Below are positions 14,596 to 22,277 of a stretch of 64,000 bases of DNA, piece by piece. Numbering within the stretch: the stretch's first letter is position 1; the number at the start of each line of letters is the position of its first letter. Under the pieces are notes generated by a model that saw nothing but the letters and a program-made list of their open reading frames with translations, did not search any database and had not been told where the DNA came from. Position numbers and translations under genes: made by a program. The stretch is from CBDDHT01 sp965228615 (GTDB lineage: Bacteria > Pseudomonadota > Alphaproteobacteria > Rhizobiales > Methyloligellaceae). The stretch covers positions 1 to 64,000 of the forward strand of contig CBDDHT010000004.1 in the NCBI GenBank assembly GCA_965228615.1. Direction: 5' to 3'.

Positions 14596-17500
14596 ATGCC
14601 GTGGATTGGTAACACGTTCAGGCGCAAGGACGGCACCCGCACGGGCGCGACCCTGTGGCAGGAAGCCGATGCCGCCGGCGTGGATATCGTGGCGGTCGAT
14701 CACGATACGCATGACGAGGATATTGCAGAGGGGTTGACCCAGGCCCTGAAAAAAGACGGCGGCAACACGGCGGCTGCCAACATTCCCATGGGCGGCAACA
14801 GGTTCACGAATCTCGGAGATGCCGAAGCCCGCACGCAGGCTCTGACACTGGGACAAGGCCAAAACAACAAGCATCAGTACATCGCGAATATCGGCGGCAC
14901 CGCAAACGCCATAACGCTTACAAGCGAAGCCGGCCTGGCAATCACGGCTTATGTCGCCGGCCAGGTTTTCTACTTCAAGGCAGACGCGAGCAATACCGCT
15001 TCGGTAACTGTCAATATTGACGGTGTGGGCACAAAGACGATCAAGCGGTTCGACGGCGCAACCGATTTGATGACCGACGATATCCGCGCCGGCTCGGTCG
15101 TTCAGATCAAGTATGACGGGACGAACTTTCAGCTTGATGGGGCATCGCAGTCGGGGGCGTCGTCAGACATCCTCGCACGCGTGCTGCCAACGGGCGCAAC
15201 CATCTTCTGGGGCCTCGATACGATCCCTGCCGGCTGGCTGAAGGCGGAAGGTCAGGCCGTCACGAAAGCCTCTTACCCAGAGCTTGACGCTGTCTATCAG
15301 GCAGACGGCTATCCTTATGGGGCGTCGTCGGCAACGCTGGGTGTGGGGACAATGAACCTTCCCCCAGCAGCAGGGCGGTTCATCCGTGTTGTGGATGGTG
15401 GGGCAGCAGTTGATCCTGATGCGGCATCGCGTACTGATCGCGGTGATGGTGCGACCGGCGATAATGTTGGCACGCTGCAGGGGGATGAGTTCAAAAGCCA
15501 TCAACACAATATCTCGGACCCTGGGCACGATCACGATGTCAATCTTGCCGGGAACCAGGGTGACGGCAGTGGCAATACGTTTCTCCGCCCGGTAGCTGGT
15601 GGAAACTCATTCAGCACCGATAGCGCAACGACCGGCATTACTGTTGATGCCGCAGGCGGCAACGAAACCCGTCCGAAGAACATCTATCAATATCTGATTG
15701 TTCTCGCGAACCCGACAGCAGCGGCAGCCTCAAGTGTCGGCCTGTTCGGCTTGCCCTACAATTTCGACAGCGTGACCACGGACGCGGACCCGGGTTCGGG
15801 CAATCTGCGCCTAAGCCATGCTGATCTCACCAGCGTCACAAGCATCTTTCTCGACAACCTGGAGGCGAACGCAGCGGACGTCTCGGCGTTCATCGACACT
15901 TGGGACGACTCGGGTAGCAACATAAAAGGCACAGTGAAGATATCGAAGGTTGGCGCACCTTCGAACTATGCCATTTACAGCGTCACGGGCTCGGTCACGG
16001 ATGGGACGGGCTATCGCAAAATTGCTGTAACGCACGTCGGCAGCAACGGCTCGTTCAGTACTGCAGACCCCATCTCGGTCGAGTTCTGGCGAACGGGCGA
16101 TATCGGCAACAATGGCGATGTCGGACTGCCATATGCTTTTGACAGCTCGACAACGACCACAGCGGACCCCGGAGCAGGAGATGTCCGCCTGAGCCATGCG
16201 GATCTTTCCAGCGTCATGGAAATCGCAATCTCAGATAACACCGCGGCAAGCGGCAATCCGGACGTCTCGCCCTACCTACTCACCTGGGATGATTCGGATT
16301 CGACGATACGCGGCACAGTTCTGATCCAGAAGGCGTCTGCGAAAGAAAACCAGGTCATCTACAACATTACCGGCGCTTCGACCGACGAAAGCGGTTGGGT
16401 GCGGCTTGCCGTCACCCACGTCGGTTCGAACGGCTCATTTTCCGATACGGATAATATCAACGTTTCCTTCGTTCGAACGGGAGACCAGGGTGCGACAGGG
16501 GCGGCGGGCGCGGACGGCTCCAATGGCACAAATGGTTCTGATGCTGGCGTGCGCTGGAACTTCGACAGTTCGACCACGATGGCGGACCCTGGATCCGGCG
16601 ATATCCGCCTGAACCACGGCACATTCTCCTCTGTTATGGCGGCGGCTATCTCCGATAACTCGGGAGAGGTGGGCAACCCTGATACAAGCGCCTGGCTATT
16701 GAGCTGGGACGATATCTCGAACGCAGCCACGCATGGCACGCTGACGATCAAGAAGACGACAGCGCCGCAGAACTTCGCAATCTTTCACGTAACGGGCGTG
16801 ACGGATAACTCGGGGTGGGTGCAGGCCGCGCTCAGCCACGTCGCATCCTCGGGAAGTTTCTCGAACACGGATCAGCTCAGCATTCGCTTTTCACCTGCCG
16901 GTGCCGATGGCGCCGGCTCTGTCTCCGAAGCCTTCAAGACAATTGCGTGTCCCGCAGGCACGAACCCGGTCGCGGAACTGGCAACGGACACGCTCAATCT
17001 GACAGCCGGCACGGGCTTGGCGATTACGGGTACGGAAGGCACCGACACAGTCGCATTCACGCTCACGGGCGAGCTGTCCTCGATCGGTGGGCTGACAAGC
17101 GCTGCAGACAAGCTGCCTTACTATACCGGTTCGGATGCGGCGGCTCTTGCCGACTTTACCGCAGCAGGCCGCGCGCTTCTCGACGATGCCGACGCATCGG
17201 CACAAAGAACCACATTGGGCCTTGGCAGCCTTTCGACGCTCAGCAGCTTCAACAACGCGAATTGGTCTGGAACAGATCTTTCCGTTGCGAACGGGGGAAC
17301 GGGCGCGAGCGACGCCTCCACGGCCCGTACAAATCTCGGCCTGGCCATTGGTTCCGATGTGCAGGCGTACGATGCCGACACTCTGAAAGGCGATGTCGAG
17401 AACCAGGGGCCACTAACGGGTGGCGCGACTGTCACATCCAAGGACCTTGGCACGGTTACGACCGGGACGACGACACTCGACTATGGAGACCGGCCGAACC

Positions 17501-17721
17501 AGCGCTACATCAATGGTGGGGCGCACACGCTGGCGCCGGATACCGACGAAGGTTCCTGCATCCTGCAAATCACGAACAACGGCTCAGCCGGTGCAATTAC
17601 GACATCGGGATGGACACAGGTTACGGGAGATGCGTTCACGGAAACCGACGGGCATGACTTCATGTGCTTTTGCACAACGACAAATAGCTTCTCTGTTCTC
17701 AATGTGGTGGCTCTGCAATGA
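14596..17721 (+). CDS. Tail fibre / collar protein with three repeated modules
   Basis: A 1041-residue protein; GGAG is 9 bases before ATG 14596. Residues 1-130 bind the tail (MGGNRFTNLGDAEART is typical of tail-attachment regions). Residues 190-370 form a phage tail collar domain (PTGATIFWGLDTIPAGWLKA ... HQHNISDPGHDHD). Then come three modules of about 125 residues starting near 385, 511 and 652, each with YxFDSxTT..ADPGxGxxRLxH, WDDS/I and AVTHVGSNGSFS-like blocks. A short collagen-like GATGAAGADGSNG linker sits near 630. The C-terminal 200 residues carry TTLGLGSL, NGGTGASDA and LNVVALQ fibre motifs. It probably binds the host surface. The next gene overlaps as ATGA. Confidence 0.85.
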   Translation: MPWIGNTFRRKDGTRTGATLWQEADAAGVDIVAVDHDTHDEDIAEGLTQALKKDGGNTAAANIPMGGNRFTNLGDAEARTQALTLGQGQNNKHQYIANIGGTANAITLTSEAGLAITAYVAGQVFYFKADASNTASVTVNIDGVGTKTIKRFDGATDLMTDDIRAGSVVQIKYDGTNFQLDGASQSGASSDILARVLPTGATIFWGLDTIPAGWLKAEGQAVTKASYPELDAVYQADGYPYGASSATLGVGTMNLPPAAGRFIRVVDGGAAVDPDAASRTDRGDGATGDNVGTLQGDEFKSHQHNISDPGHDHDVNLAGNQGDGSGNTFLRPVAGGNSFSTDSATTGITVDAAGGNETRPKNIYQYLIVLANPTAAAASSVGLFGLPYNFDSVTTDADPGSGNLRLSHADLTSVTSIFLDNLEANAADVSAFIDTWDDSGSNIKGTVKISKVGAPSNYAIYSVTGSVTDGTGYRKIAVTHVGSNGSFSTADPISVEFWRTGDIGNNGDVGLPYAFDSSTTTTADPGAGDVRLSHADLSSVMEIAISDNTAASGNPDVSPYLLTWDDSDSTIRGTVLIQKASAKENQVIYNITGASTDESGWVRLAVTHVGSNGSFSDTDNINVSFVRTGDQGATGAAGADGSNGTNGSDAGVRWNFDSSTTMADPGSGDIRLNHGTFSSVMAAAISDNSGEVGNPDTSAWLLSWDDISNAATHGTLTIKKTTAPQNFAIFHVTGVTDNSGWVQAALSHVASSGSFSNTDQLSIRFSPAGADGAGSVSEAFKTIACPAGTNPVAELATDTLNLTAGTGLAITGTEGTDTVAFTLTGELSSIGGLTSAADKLPYYTGSDAAALADFTAAGRALLDDADASAQRTTLGLGSLSTLSSFNNANWSGTDLSVANGGTGASDASTARTNLGLAIGSDVQAYDADTLKGDVENQGPLTGGATVTSKDLGTVTTGTTTLDYGDRPNQRYINGGAHTLAPDTDEGSCILQITNNGSAGAITTSGWTQVTGDAFTETDGHDFMCFCTTTNSFSVLNVVALQ

Positions 17722-18209
17722 CATACCGATTGATCGATACCCGCGATGAAACCGTTGTGAAGGAATGGGGGGTGCTTCCGGGCCGAATCCACATTCCCGG
17801 CGTGTTCAGCCTCTCTCCTGTCTCAGTCGGCGACAGGCAAGGCGATCATCTGATTGTCGAGGTTGAGCGCAATAGGCCGGGCGCCACGAAGTTCCACACG
17901 AAGAAGGGAGAAAGCGAAGCGCGGAACGGTTCGAAGACCATTGTGACCGAGACTTTTGGCGCTCTCACAGTATCGCAAGCCAAGGCTCGTCTCATCACGC
18001 AGATAAAGCGTTCTGCGGGTGAACGCTTGTCGGAAACGGATTGGCAAGTCCTGCGATCTGTCGAGGAAAGCGAACGAACGGTCCCGGCGCCTATCAAGGC
18101 ACAACGAACGGCAATTCGCAGCCACTCAAACAGTCTAGAGGCACAGGTCAACGCACTCACGACGCTCGCCGAACTTGATGCGTGGCAGGAAAGCGGGTGG
18201 CCGGAATAA
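17718..18209 (+). CDS. Tail fibre assembly chaperone-like protein
   Basis: A 163-residue protein starting 4 bases inside the fibre gene. The N-terminus is a short beta region (YRLIDTRDETVVKEW), and the C-terminal third ends with the typical motif AIRSHSNSLEAQVNAL...LAELDAWQESGWPE. That end, together with the position after a fibre gene, is characteristic of fibre-assembly proteins that help the fibre trimerise. The stop overlaps the next start by one base (TAATG). Confidence 0.7.
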   Translation: MTYRLIDTRDETVVKEWGVLPGRIHIPGVFSLSPVSVGDRQGDHLIVEVERNRPGATKFHTKKGESEARNGSKTIVTETFGALTVSQAKARLITQIKRSAGERLSETDWQVLRSVEESERTVPAPIKAQRTAIRSHSNSLEAQVNALTTLAELDAWQESGWPE

Positions 18210-18682
18210 TGCTGCTGACACCTGTCTTTTCTCCGGTCGTTTCTCAGGTGTCGTGCGACTTGCAGCTTGGTCCGGCAGACACAACCGATAGTTGGAGCAC
18301 CGGCTTCATCCGCATTGATAGAGCGGTAGCGCTTGGGAACAATTGTGAGATCGGTCAACTCGGGGCATACCTCACAACAGCAAAAACAATCAGCCTTTAC
18401 ATCTGTAGGCGGGATGGAGTGAACAGCTACAATCTCGTTGCTGGGATTCAGAGCCAATCGCACGGTGGCTCTGGATGGGAGGACTTCAGCTTGTCGTCAA
18501 GTTACACGGTTCCGGCCAGCGGAAGTTATTACCTCGGAATGTTTGCCTCCAACACTGGTATTGACTCCTACACCACAACGAGAGCCTTCGATACGACGGC
18601 GTCAGATCCGGGATTGGGTGCGTTGACCACTGATAGCGAGAACTCGGGCAAGACTGGGATTTACAGAGCTATTGCTATCTAA
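18209..18682 (+). CDS. Small beta-rich tail / fibre-associated protein
   Basis: A 157-residue protein, Ser/Thr/Gly/Tyr-rich, with alternating patterns of a beta-sandwich (SLYICRRDGVNSYNLVAGIQ, YTVPASGSYYLGMFASNTG). There is no signal peptide or catalytic motif. It is coupled to the fibre chaperone (TAATG at 18207-18211). It could be a second receptor-binding or fibre-tip protein; the family is not recognised. Its stop overlaps the stop of the opposite-strand hydrolase by four bases. Confidence 0.55.
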   Translation: MLLTPVFSPVVSQVSCDLQLGPADTTDSWSTGFIRIDRAVALGNNCEIGQLGAYLTTAKTISLYICRRDGVNSYNLVAGIQSQSHGGSGWEDFSLSSSYTVPASGSYYLGMFASNTGIDSYTTTRAFDTTASDPGLGALTTDSENSGKTGIYRAIAI

Positions 18683-19758
18683 CGCTCACCGAGCAAATTA
18701 AACGCCAGAATGTGCTCGGCTATGAGTTCACTGATTGCGGCATGGGCGGCGGCCGTCAAATGACCGTCCCCAGGGACTTCTAGGATTTTCGGGTTGTTGG
18801 GGTTGGCGTCCTTGATGGCCTGCAAAACCGGTACGCTGTCGATTAACGACAAAGATAGGCTATCTGCTGACTCTTTCACTTCCTTGGCCATCGGCTCAAT
18901 CTCTGGCCCTTGGTAGTAGGGGATATGCAGGACAATCAGCTTGGTACCAAGCCGGTCGGCCCGCTCTTTCACCATGGCTAATGTACGGTTGACAGTTGAA
19001 CGGTAAATCTGCGGACGCTGGCTTAAGACATCCTTGCGATAGCTTTTGGTCAGGCCAATGATCTCGGATAGGCGGTTAGTTTCAAACACGGCCGTCCAGA
19101 AAACGTCTTTTACGAATGAGTGCTCTTTGGGTGAAGACTTGTAGTGGAGATAGCCGCCAGTCGCTTTAAGGGAAATGGTGTTATCGCTGGGAGGGGCCGT
19201 CTCATCTCGATCGAGATGTGGGACTGAGATGCAGAAGAGGGAAAACCCAGGATAGCAAGGGTTCAGATTACGGGTAATCGTGGCCTTGTGATAGAGGCCA
19301 AAAATAATCAAGCGCGGCTTTAAATGGCGGAAGCGCTCCAATCGTTCGAGGGCAGAAAGACTGCTATACCCAGACACACCCAAATTGGCGACTTTGACAT
19401 TCAATCGCTTGCCGAGTTGGGCCAGGTAAGTTTCGTGATTTTCGATTGCGTGCCCGAATGTCTGCGAGTCGCCAATGGCAATGATTTCCGCGCTGTTCAA
19501 AGACGTGCCGTTTGGCTCAGAGACACGTATCCCACTGGAGTCTGTGTGAATCCAGAATTGATCCGAATTGGTAGGGTAGTGGATACTTAGATTTGGTCTG
19601 AGTGTGTATCCCGACCGTTCATCCGTGGTCATTATAGGCGTCAGCGGAGCCGGTAAGTTAAGTCGCGGGGGATGGTAATAGGCCCGCCAAACGACAAAAG
19701 CCGCCAAACTGATGAAAACCCAGGCTGTTATGATTTTTGCGTAAAGGCGAATCTGCAT
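18679..19758 (-). CDS. Membrane-anchored SGNH/GDSL-type hydrolase
   Basis: A 359-residue protein from ATG 19758; the frame extends further upstream, but that part is Arg/Ser-rich and non-coding in style. Residues 7-25 form one membrane segment. The catalytic part has block I IIAIGDSQTFG with Ser98, an oxyanion Gly/Asn region (NLGVSGYSS) and the C-terminal DGHLTAAAHAAI with Asp/His. SGNH proteins of this layout act on acyl groups of surface sugars. Lying against the transcription of the phage genes between fibre and lysis genes, it is probably a lysogenic-conversion gene that alters the phage receptor. Base use is more AT-rich than its neighbours. Confidence 0.75.
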   Translation of the reverse strand: MQIRLYAKIITAWVFISLAAFVVWRAYYHPPRLNLPAPLTPIMTTDERSGYTLRPNLSIHYPTNSDQFWIHTDSSGIRVSEPNGTSLNSAEIIAIGDSQTFGHAIENHETYLAQLGKRLNVKVANLGVSGYSSLSALERLERFRHLKPRLIIFGLYHKATITRNLNPCYPGFSLFCISVPHLDRDETAPPSDNTISLKATGGYLHYKSSPKEHSFVKDVFWTAVFETNRLSEIIGLTKSYRKDVLSQRPQIYRSTVNRTLAMVKERADRLGTKLIVLHIPYYQGPEIEPMAKEVKESADSLSLSLIDSVPVLQAIKDANPNNPKILEVPGDGHLTAAAHAAISELIAEHILAFNLLGER

Positions 19759-19876
19759 AGGTTCGGGGCTTCTTTGCGCGCAATAGGAGTTTCGAGCTTG
19801 TTTGGCAAACATTGAGGTAATTGTTTGTCGCAATAGCGACTCATACGTCCTTATAGCGCGACACGCACACCATCTG

Positions 19877-19900
19877 GCCTCGCTTCGGCGGGGCTTTTTT
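19877..19900 (+). terminator. Rho-independent terminator before the lysis cassette
   Basis: GCCTCGC-TTCG-GCGGGGC forms a 7-bp stem (one G-U) with a TTCG loop, followed by six T residues. It is followed by GCATTGGA, as is the terminator at 20220. Confidence 0.8.
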
Positions 19901-19915
19901 GCATTGGAACCCCAC

Positions 19916-20179
19916 ATGCCCAACACCGACCCTGCCGGCAATGGCTGGCACTTGGACAAGCGCGTCCCGCTTGCGCTTATCGTGACGATATTTCTCCAGA
20001 CTGTCGGTGTCGTGATTTGGGCGACACAGCTCAGTGACCGCGTGGCGGCCAACGAGAAGGCTCTATCGCGTGTTGAGGGGCGGGGAGACCGGGTAACGCG
20101 TCTGGAGGCCAATCAAGGTCACATATCCAGGATGTTGGAGCGCATTGAGAGCAAGCTGGACAGGCTGACAGGCAAGTAA
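19916..20179 (+). CDS. Small membrane protein with coiled coil, lysis region
   Basis: An 87-residue protein from ATG 19916. One membrane segment (RVPLALIVTIFLQTVGVVIW, about 16-35) is followed by a coiled coil (SDRVAANEKALSRVEGRGD ... LERIESKLDRL). This form is common for small accessory proteins just before phage endolysins, such as holin-like or spanin-like proteins. The family cannot be fixed by eye. ATG 19916 is used because the frame upstream reads through the terminator. Confidence 0.6.
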   Translation: MPNTDPAGNGWHLDKRVPLALIVTIFLQTVGVVIWATQLSDRVAANEKALSRVEGRGDRVTRLEANQGHISRMLERIESKLDRLTGK

Positions 20180-20219
20180 GACTGCTTTTCCTGCACACAA
20201 TCCGAGCCGCATCACACGA

Positions 20220-20243
20220 GCCGTCCTTCCGGGGCGGCTTTTT
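20220..20243 (+). terminator. Rho-independent terminator before the endolysin gene
   Basis: GCCGTCC pairs with GGGCGGC (7 bp, one G-U) around a TTCCG loop, followed by TTTTT and again GCATTGGA. It ends 15 bases before the endolysin ATG. Confidence 0.75.
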
Positions 20244-20257
20244 GCATTGGAGTATCG

Positions 20258-20968
20258 ATGGCGAAAAAACCTAGCTTGACCCGCATGGCTCCCGGCTATC
20301 GCAACATGTGGGATTCAGCCTCTATCAGCGACGACAAGAGGGCTGCAACCGAACGAGTTGCCAAGGCTATCATCGCCGACAAGAAGCGTTGGTATCTCGA
20401 TGTCGAGGAGAACACCGGCGTTCCGTGGGAGTGGGTGGCGTGCGTACATCACCGCGAGAGCGGTGGCGACTTCTCGGGCGTCCTGCACAACGGTCAGGCA
20501 ATTATCGGCTCGGGTAAGATAACCACGCTCGTGCCAAAGGGCAGGGGACCGTTCAACACCTGGCGTGACAGCGCCTACGATGCGCTCTGGCTGAAGGGCC
20601 TGCATGAGATCGCGTCGTGGCCGATCGAGCGCTATCTGTTTGAGTTCGAGCGCTACAATGGCTGGGGTTATTACGGGCGTATCAACAGCCCTTATGTCTG
20701 GGCGGCGACAAACCATCAGCAGCGCGGGAAGTATGTCAGGGACGGCGTATTCGACCCGAATGCGTGGGACCGGCAGCTCGGCTGTGCGGCTCTCCTACTG
20801 GCCCTGATCGAGGCTGACGCGACAGTTGAATTCGATACCGGACAGCCCCCAATCCAACCGACTATGCCGGATGAACCGGTCGTAGAATCCTATGAGCAGA
20901 AACGCGACCGGCTCATAGGCGCTTTGGAAGCCCATACCGGCGGCAGGGTCGCAATCCTCTTCGACTGA
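20258..20968 (+). CDS. Phage endolysin (lysozyme-like peptidoglycan hydrolase)
   Basis: A 236-residue soluble protein without a signal peptide; TTGGAG is upstream of ATG 20258. Residues 55-175 carry a lysozyme-like fold: WEWVACVHHRESGGDFSGVL, with Glu67 as the likely catalytic acid, then LVPKGRGPFNTWRDSAYDAL and ERYNGWGYYGRINSPYVWAA. This is the signature of a phage peptidoglycan-degrading family found in alphaproteobacterial phages. The C-terminal 60 residues are a flexible, acidic extension. Two holin-like genes follow 17 bases downstream, forming the lysis cassette that releases the particles. Confidence 0.8.
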   Translation: MAKKPSLTRMAPGYRNMWDSASISDDKRAATERVAKAIIADKKRWYLDVEENTGVPWEWVACVHHRESGGDFSGVLHNGQAIIGSGKITTLVPKGRGPFNTWRDSAYDALWLKGLHEIASWPIERYLFEFERYNGWGYYGRINSPYVWAATNHQQRGKYVRDGVFDPNAWDRQLGCAALLLALIEADATVEFDTGQPPIQPTMPDEPVVESYEQKRDRLIGALEAHTGGRVAILFD

Positions 20969-20985
20969 ACAAAGGAACTCTGCAC

Positions 20986-21156
20986 ATGTTCAATTTCGAA
21001 CAGGTGGGCGGACTTGTCCGTCACGCCTTGACGACGCTTGGCGGTTACATGGTGGCCAAGGGCTTTGTAGACGAAGCGACAATGATCGAGCTTGTCGGCG
21101 CGGCGATGACATTCATCGGCTTCGGTTGGTCCTGGCTCATCAAGAAGCCGGCCTGA
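20986..21156 (+). CDS. Holin-like protein 1 (Pam3-gp28-like)
   Basis: A 56-residue protein from ATG 20986 (AAAGGAA upstream). It has an amphipathic N-terminus (VRHALTTLGGYMVAKGFVD) and one membrane segment (LVGAAMTFIGFGWSWLI) ending in KK. This is the form of the small Pam3-gp28-type putative holins that let the endolysin reach the wall. Its stop shares a base with the next start (TGATG), and the next protein is a paralogue. Confidence 0.7.
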   Translation: MFNFEQVGGLVRHALTTLGGYMVAKGFVDEATMIELVGAAMTFIGFGWSWLIKKPA

Positions 21157-21392
21157 TGGGACCGTTCAAGCGCATGGCCCTGAACTGGGCGGCTCGTTGG
21201 GTGGGGCGCCTGTTCTCTGGCGAGCTTTCCGAAGACAAAGTGCTCGGCATCGTGCGTCACGCCTTGACGACTCTCGGCGGGTTTCTCGTCGCTCAAGGCA
21301 TCGTTGAACCGGCGTTGGTTGAGCCGCTTGTCGGCGTCGCGCTGACGGCCTTCGGCATGGTCTGGTCATATGCCGTCAAGAGGCGCACATGA
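21156..21392 (+). CDS. Holin-like protein 2 (paralogue of holin 1)
   Basis: A 78-residue protein coupled to holin 1 through TGATG at 21154-21158. Residues 30-75 repeat the holin 1 pattern (VRHALTTLGGFLVAQGIVE, then LVGVALTAFGMVWSYAVK). It has an extra basic amphipathic N-terminus of about 28 residues (FKRMALNWAARWVGRLFS). Tandem paralogues may work as holin and antiholin, the longer form being the usual candidate for the regulator. The next gene overlaps as ATGA. Confidence 0.65.
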   Translation: MGPFKRMALNWAARWVGRLFSGELSEDKVLGIVRHALTTLGGFLVAQGIVEPALVEPLVGVALTAFGMVWSYAVKRRT

Positions 21393-21727
21393 GCAAACGA
21401 GACGATTGCAACCCGAGCGAGGCAAACAGCAGCGATGCCGCCGACAAAGTGCATGTGCTGCATCCCGGCTGCCCGCCGAGTGCTGCACCATCACACAATG
21501 AATATTCTACCTCTACGCGTGCCATGCGGCGTCTGCTGGCCGAGTGGATGCAGATGGTGAAAAGAGGCGAATTGTCGTCGGTCGTCCTGGTCGGCGGCTT
21601 GGCTGCGGACGGGCGCACCGTCGATTCCTACGCCACGAATGAAGATCCGCTGACGACGCTCGGCCGGCTCAGGCAGGTCGAGCACATGATTCTCTCCAGC
21701 AACGATGATGATGGCGACGCCTCCTAA
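21389..21727 (+). CDS. Hypothetical protein at the end of the lysis cassette
   Basis: A 112-residue soluble protein overlapping holin 2 by four bases. The first 45 residues are polar, with His/Cys. The C-terminal part has MRRLLAEWMQMVKRGELSSV, VVLVGGLAADGRTVDSYATN and an acidic tail ending DDDGDAS. The family is not recognised. The tight overlap indicates co-expression with the lysis genes. Confidence 0.55.
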   Translation: MSKRDDCNPSEANSSDAADKVHVLHPGCPPSAAPSHNEYSTSTRAMRRLLAEWMQMVKRGELSSVVLVGGLAADGRTVDSYATNEDPLTTLGRLRQVEHMILSSNDDDGDAS

Positions 21728-21773
21728 AGGGGCGTGCGCCACACGTCACAGCCAAGTTGGGAGTACGACAGCA

Positions 21774-22175
21774 ATGCTGCGTGCCGCAATAGCAATACTG
21801 TTTCTGGTCTTGGGGGCGAGCGCTCCGGGTGCCCAGCCATTCAGCTCCAATATGTTGATCAACATCACCATGTGTGCAGATAGCGATGCCTGGCGTCACA
21901 TTCTCGAGCGTCTGCAAAACGGAGATGCGTCCGGGGCTCATCGCTTCATGGCGTTCGCGGTTGGATCCGGTCGCTGCGCCCAGGTCCCCGCTGCGAACTA
22001 TCAGCCGGAAGCCATTGTCGAGGAGTGGGCGGAGGATGACGGATCCGGTACGCCGGGCCTCATCGTCGCCGGCCACATTCTCGATCGAGAGGGGCGTAAA
22101 GGGCAGCGGGCTTTCATCTGGGTCACGCCTGAATTGCTGCGAGAGCATTTCGGTGTGAATGCTCCCAGGACTTGA
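21774..22175 (+). CDS. Small secreted hypothetical protein
   Basis: A 133-residue protein if started at ATG 21774 (GGGAG 10 bases upstream). The N-terminus LRAAIAILFLVLGASAPGAQ is a signal peptide. A longer start at 21705 would overlap the previous gene and add 23 non-signal residues, so it is less likely. The mature part has two Cys (MCADSDAWRH; GSGRCAQVP), which could form a disulphide, and IWVTPELLREHFGV. It may be the last prophage gene or the first chromosomal gene; the hairpin that follows favours an operon end. Confidence 0.5.
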   Translation: MLRAAIAILFLVLGASAPGAQPFSSNMLINITMCADSDAWRHILERLQNGDASGAHRFMAFAVGSGRCAQVPAANYQPEAIVEEWAEDDGSGTPGLIVAGHILDREGRKGQRAFIWVTPELLREHFGVNAPRT

Positions 22176-22214
22176 TCCATCTGTGGAGATTGTCCTCCTG
22201 TGGTGCCAATGCGC

Positions 22215-22240
22215 AAAAAATGCCGGCCCGAGGGCCGGCA
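22215..22240 (-). terminator. Terminator of the porin gene
   Basis: Read on the minus strand, TGCCGGCCC-TC-GGGCCGGCA is a perfect 9-bp stem followed by six T residues (the A run at 22215-22220). It lies 38 bases beyond the porin stop codon. Confidence 0.85.
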
Positions 22241-22277
22241 AGAGGATGATGGGGGGATCTAACTCAGGTCGTTGGGA

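Larger units (their letters stand above)
1..22240. mobile_element. Prophage of a short-tailed phage, left end outside window
   Basis: A continuous run of phage genes in virion-assembly order (scaffold, capsid, decoration, connector, tail, fibre, fibre chaperone, lysis) fills this part. There is no tape-measure, tube or sheath gene, which fits a podovirus-like particle. Most structural genes are on the plus strand and many overlap by 1 to 4 bases. The right limit is placed at the hairpin before the porin gene and is an estimate, because no attachment site was seen. The capsid gene is frameshifted and part of the tail region is duplicated, so the prophage may be defective. Integration, replication, portal and terminase genes are not visible and would lie to the left. 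Confidence 0.8.

Noticed and set aside
16815..17657. 280-codon plus-strand frame within the fibre gene
   Set aside because: It is Arg/Cys/His-rich, without structure, and lies wholly inside the fibre gene in another frame.
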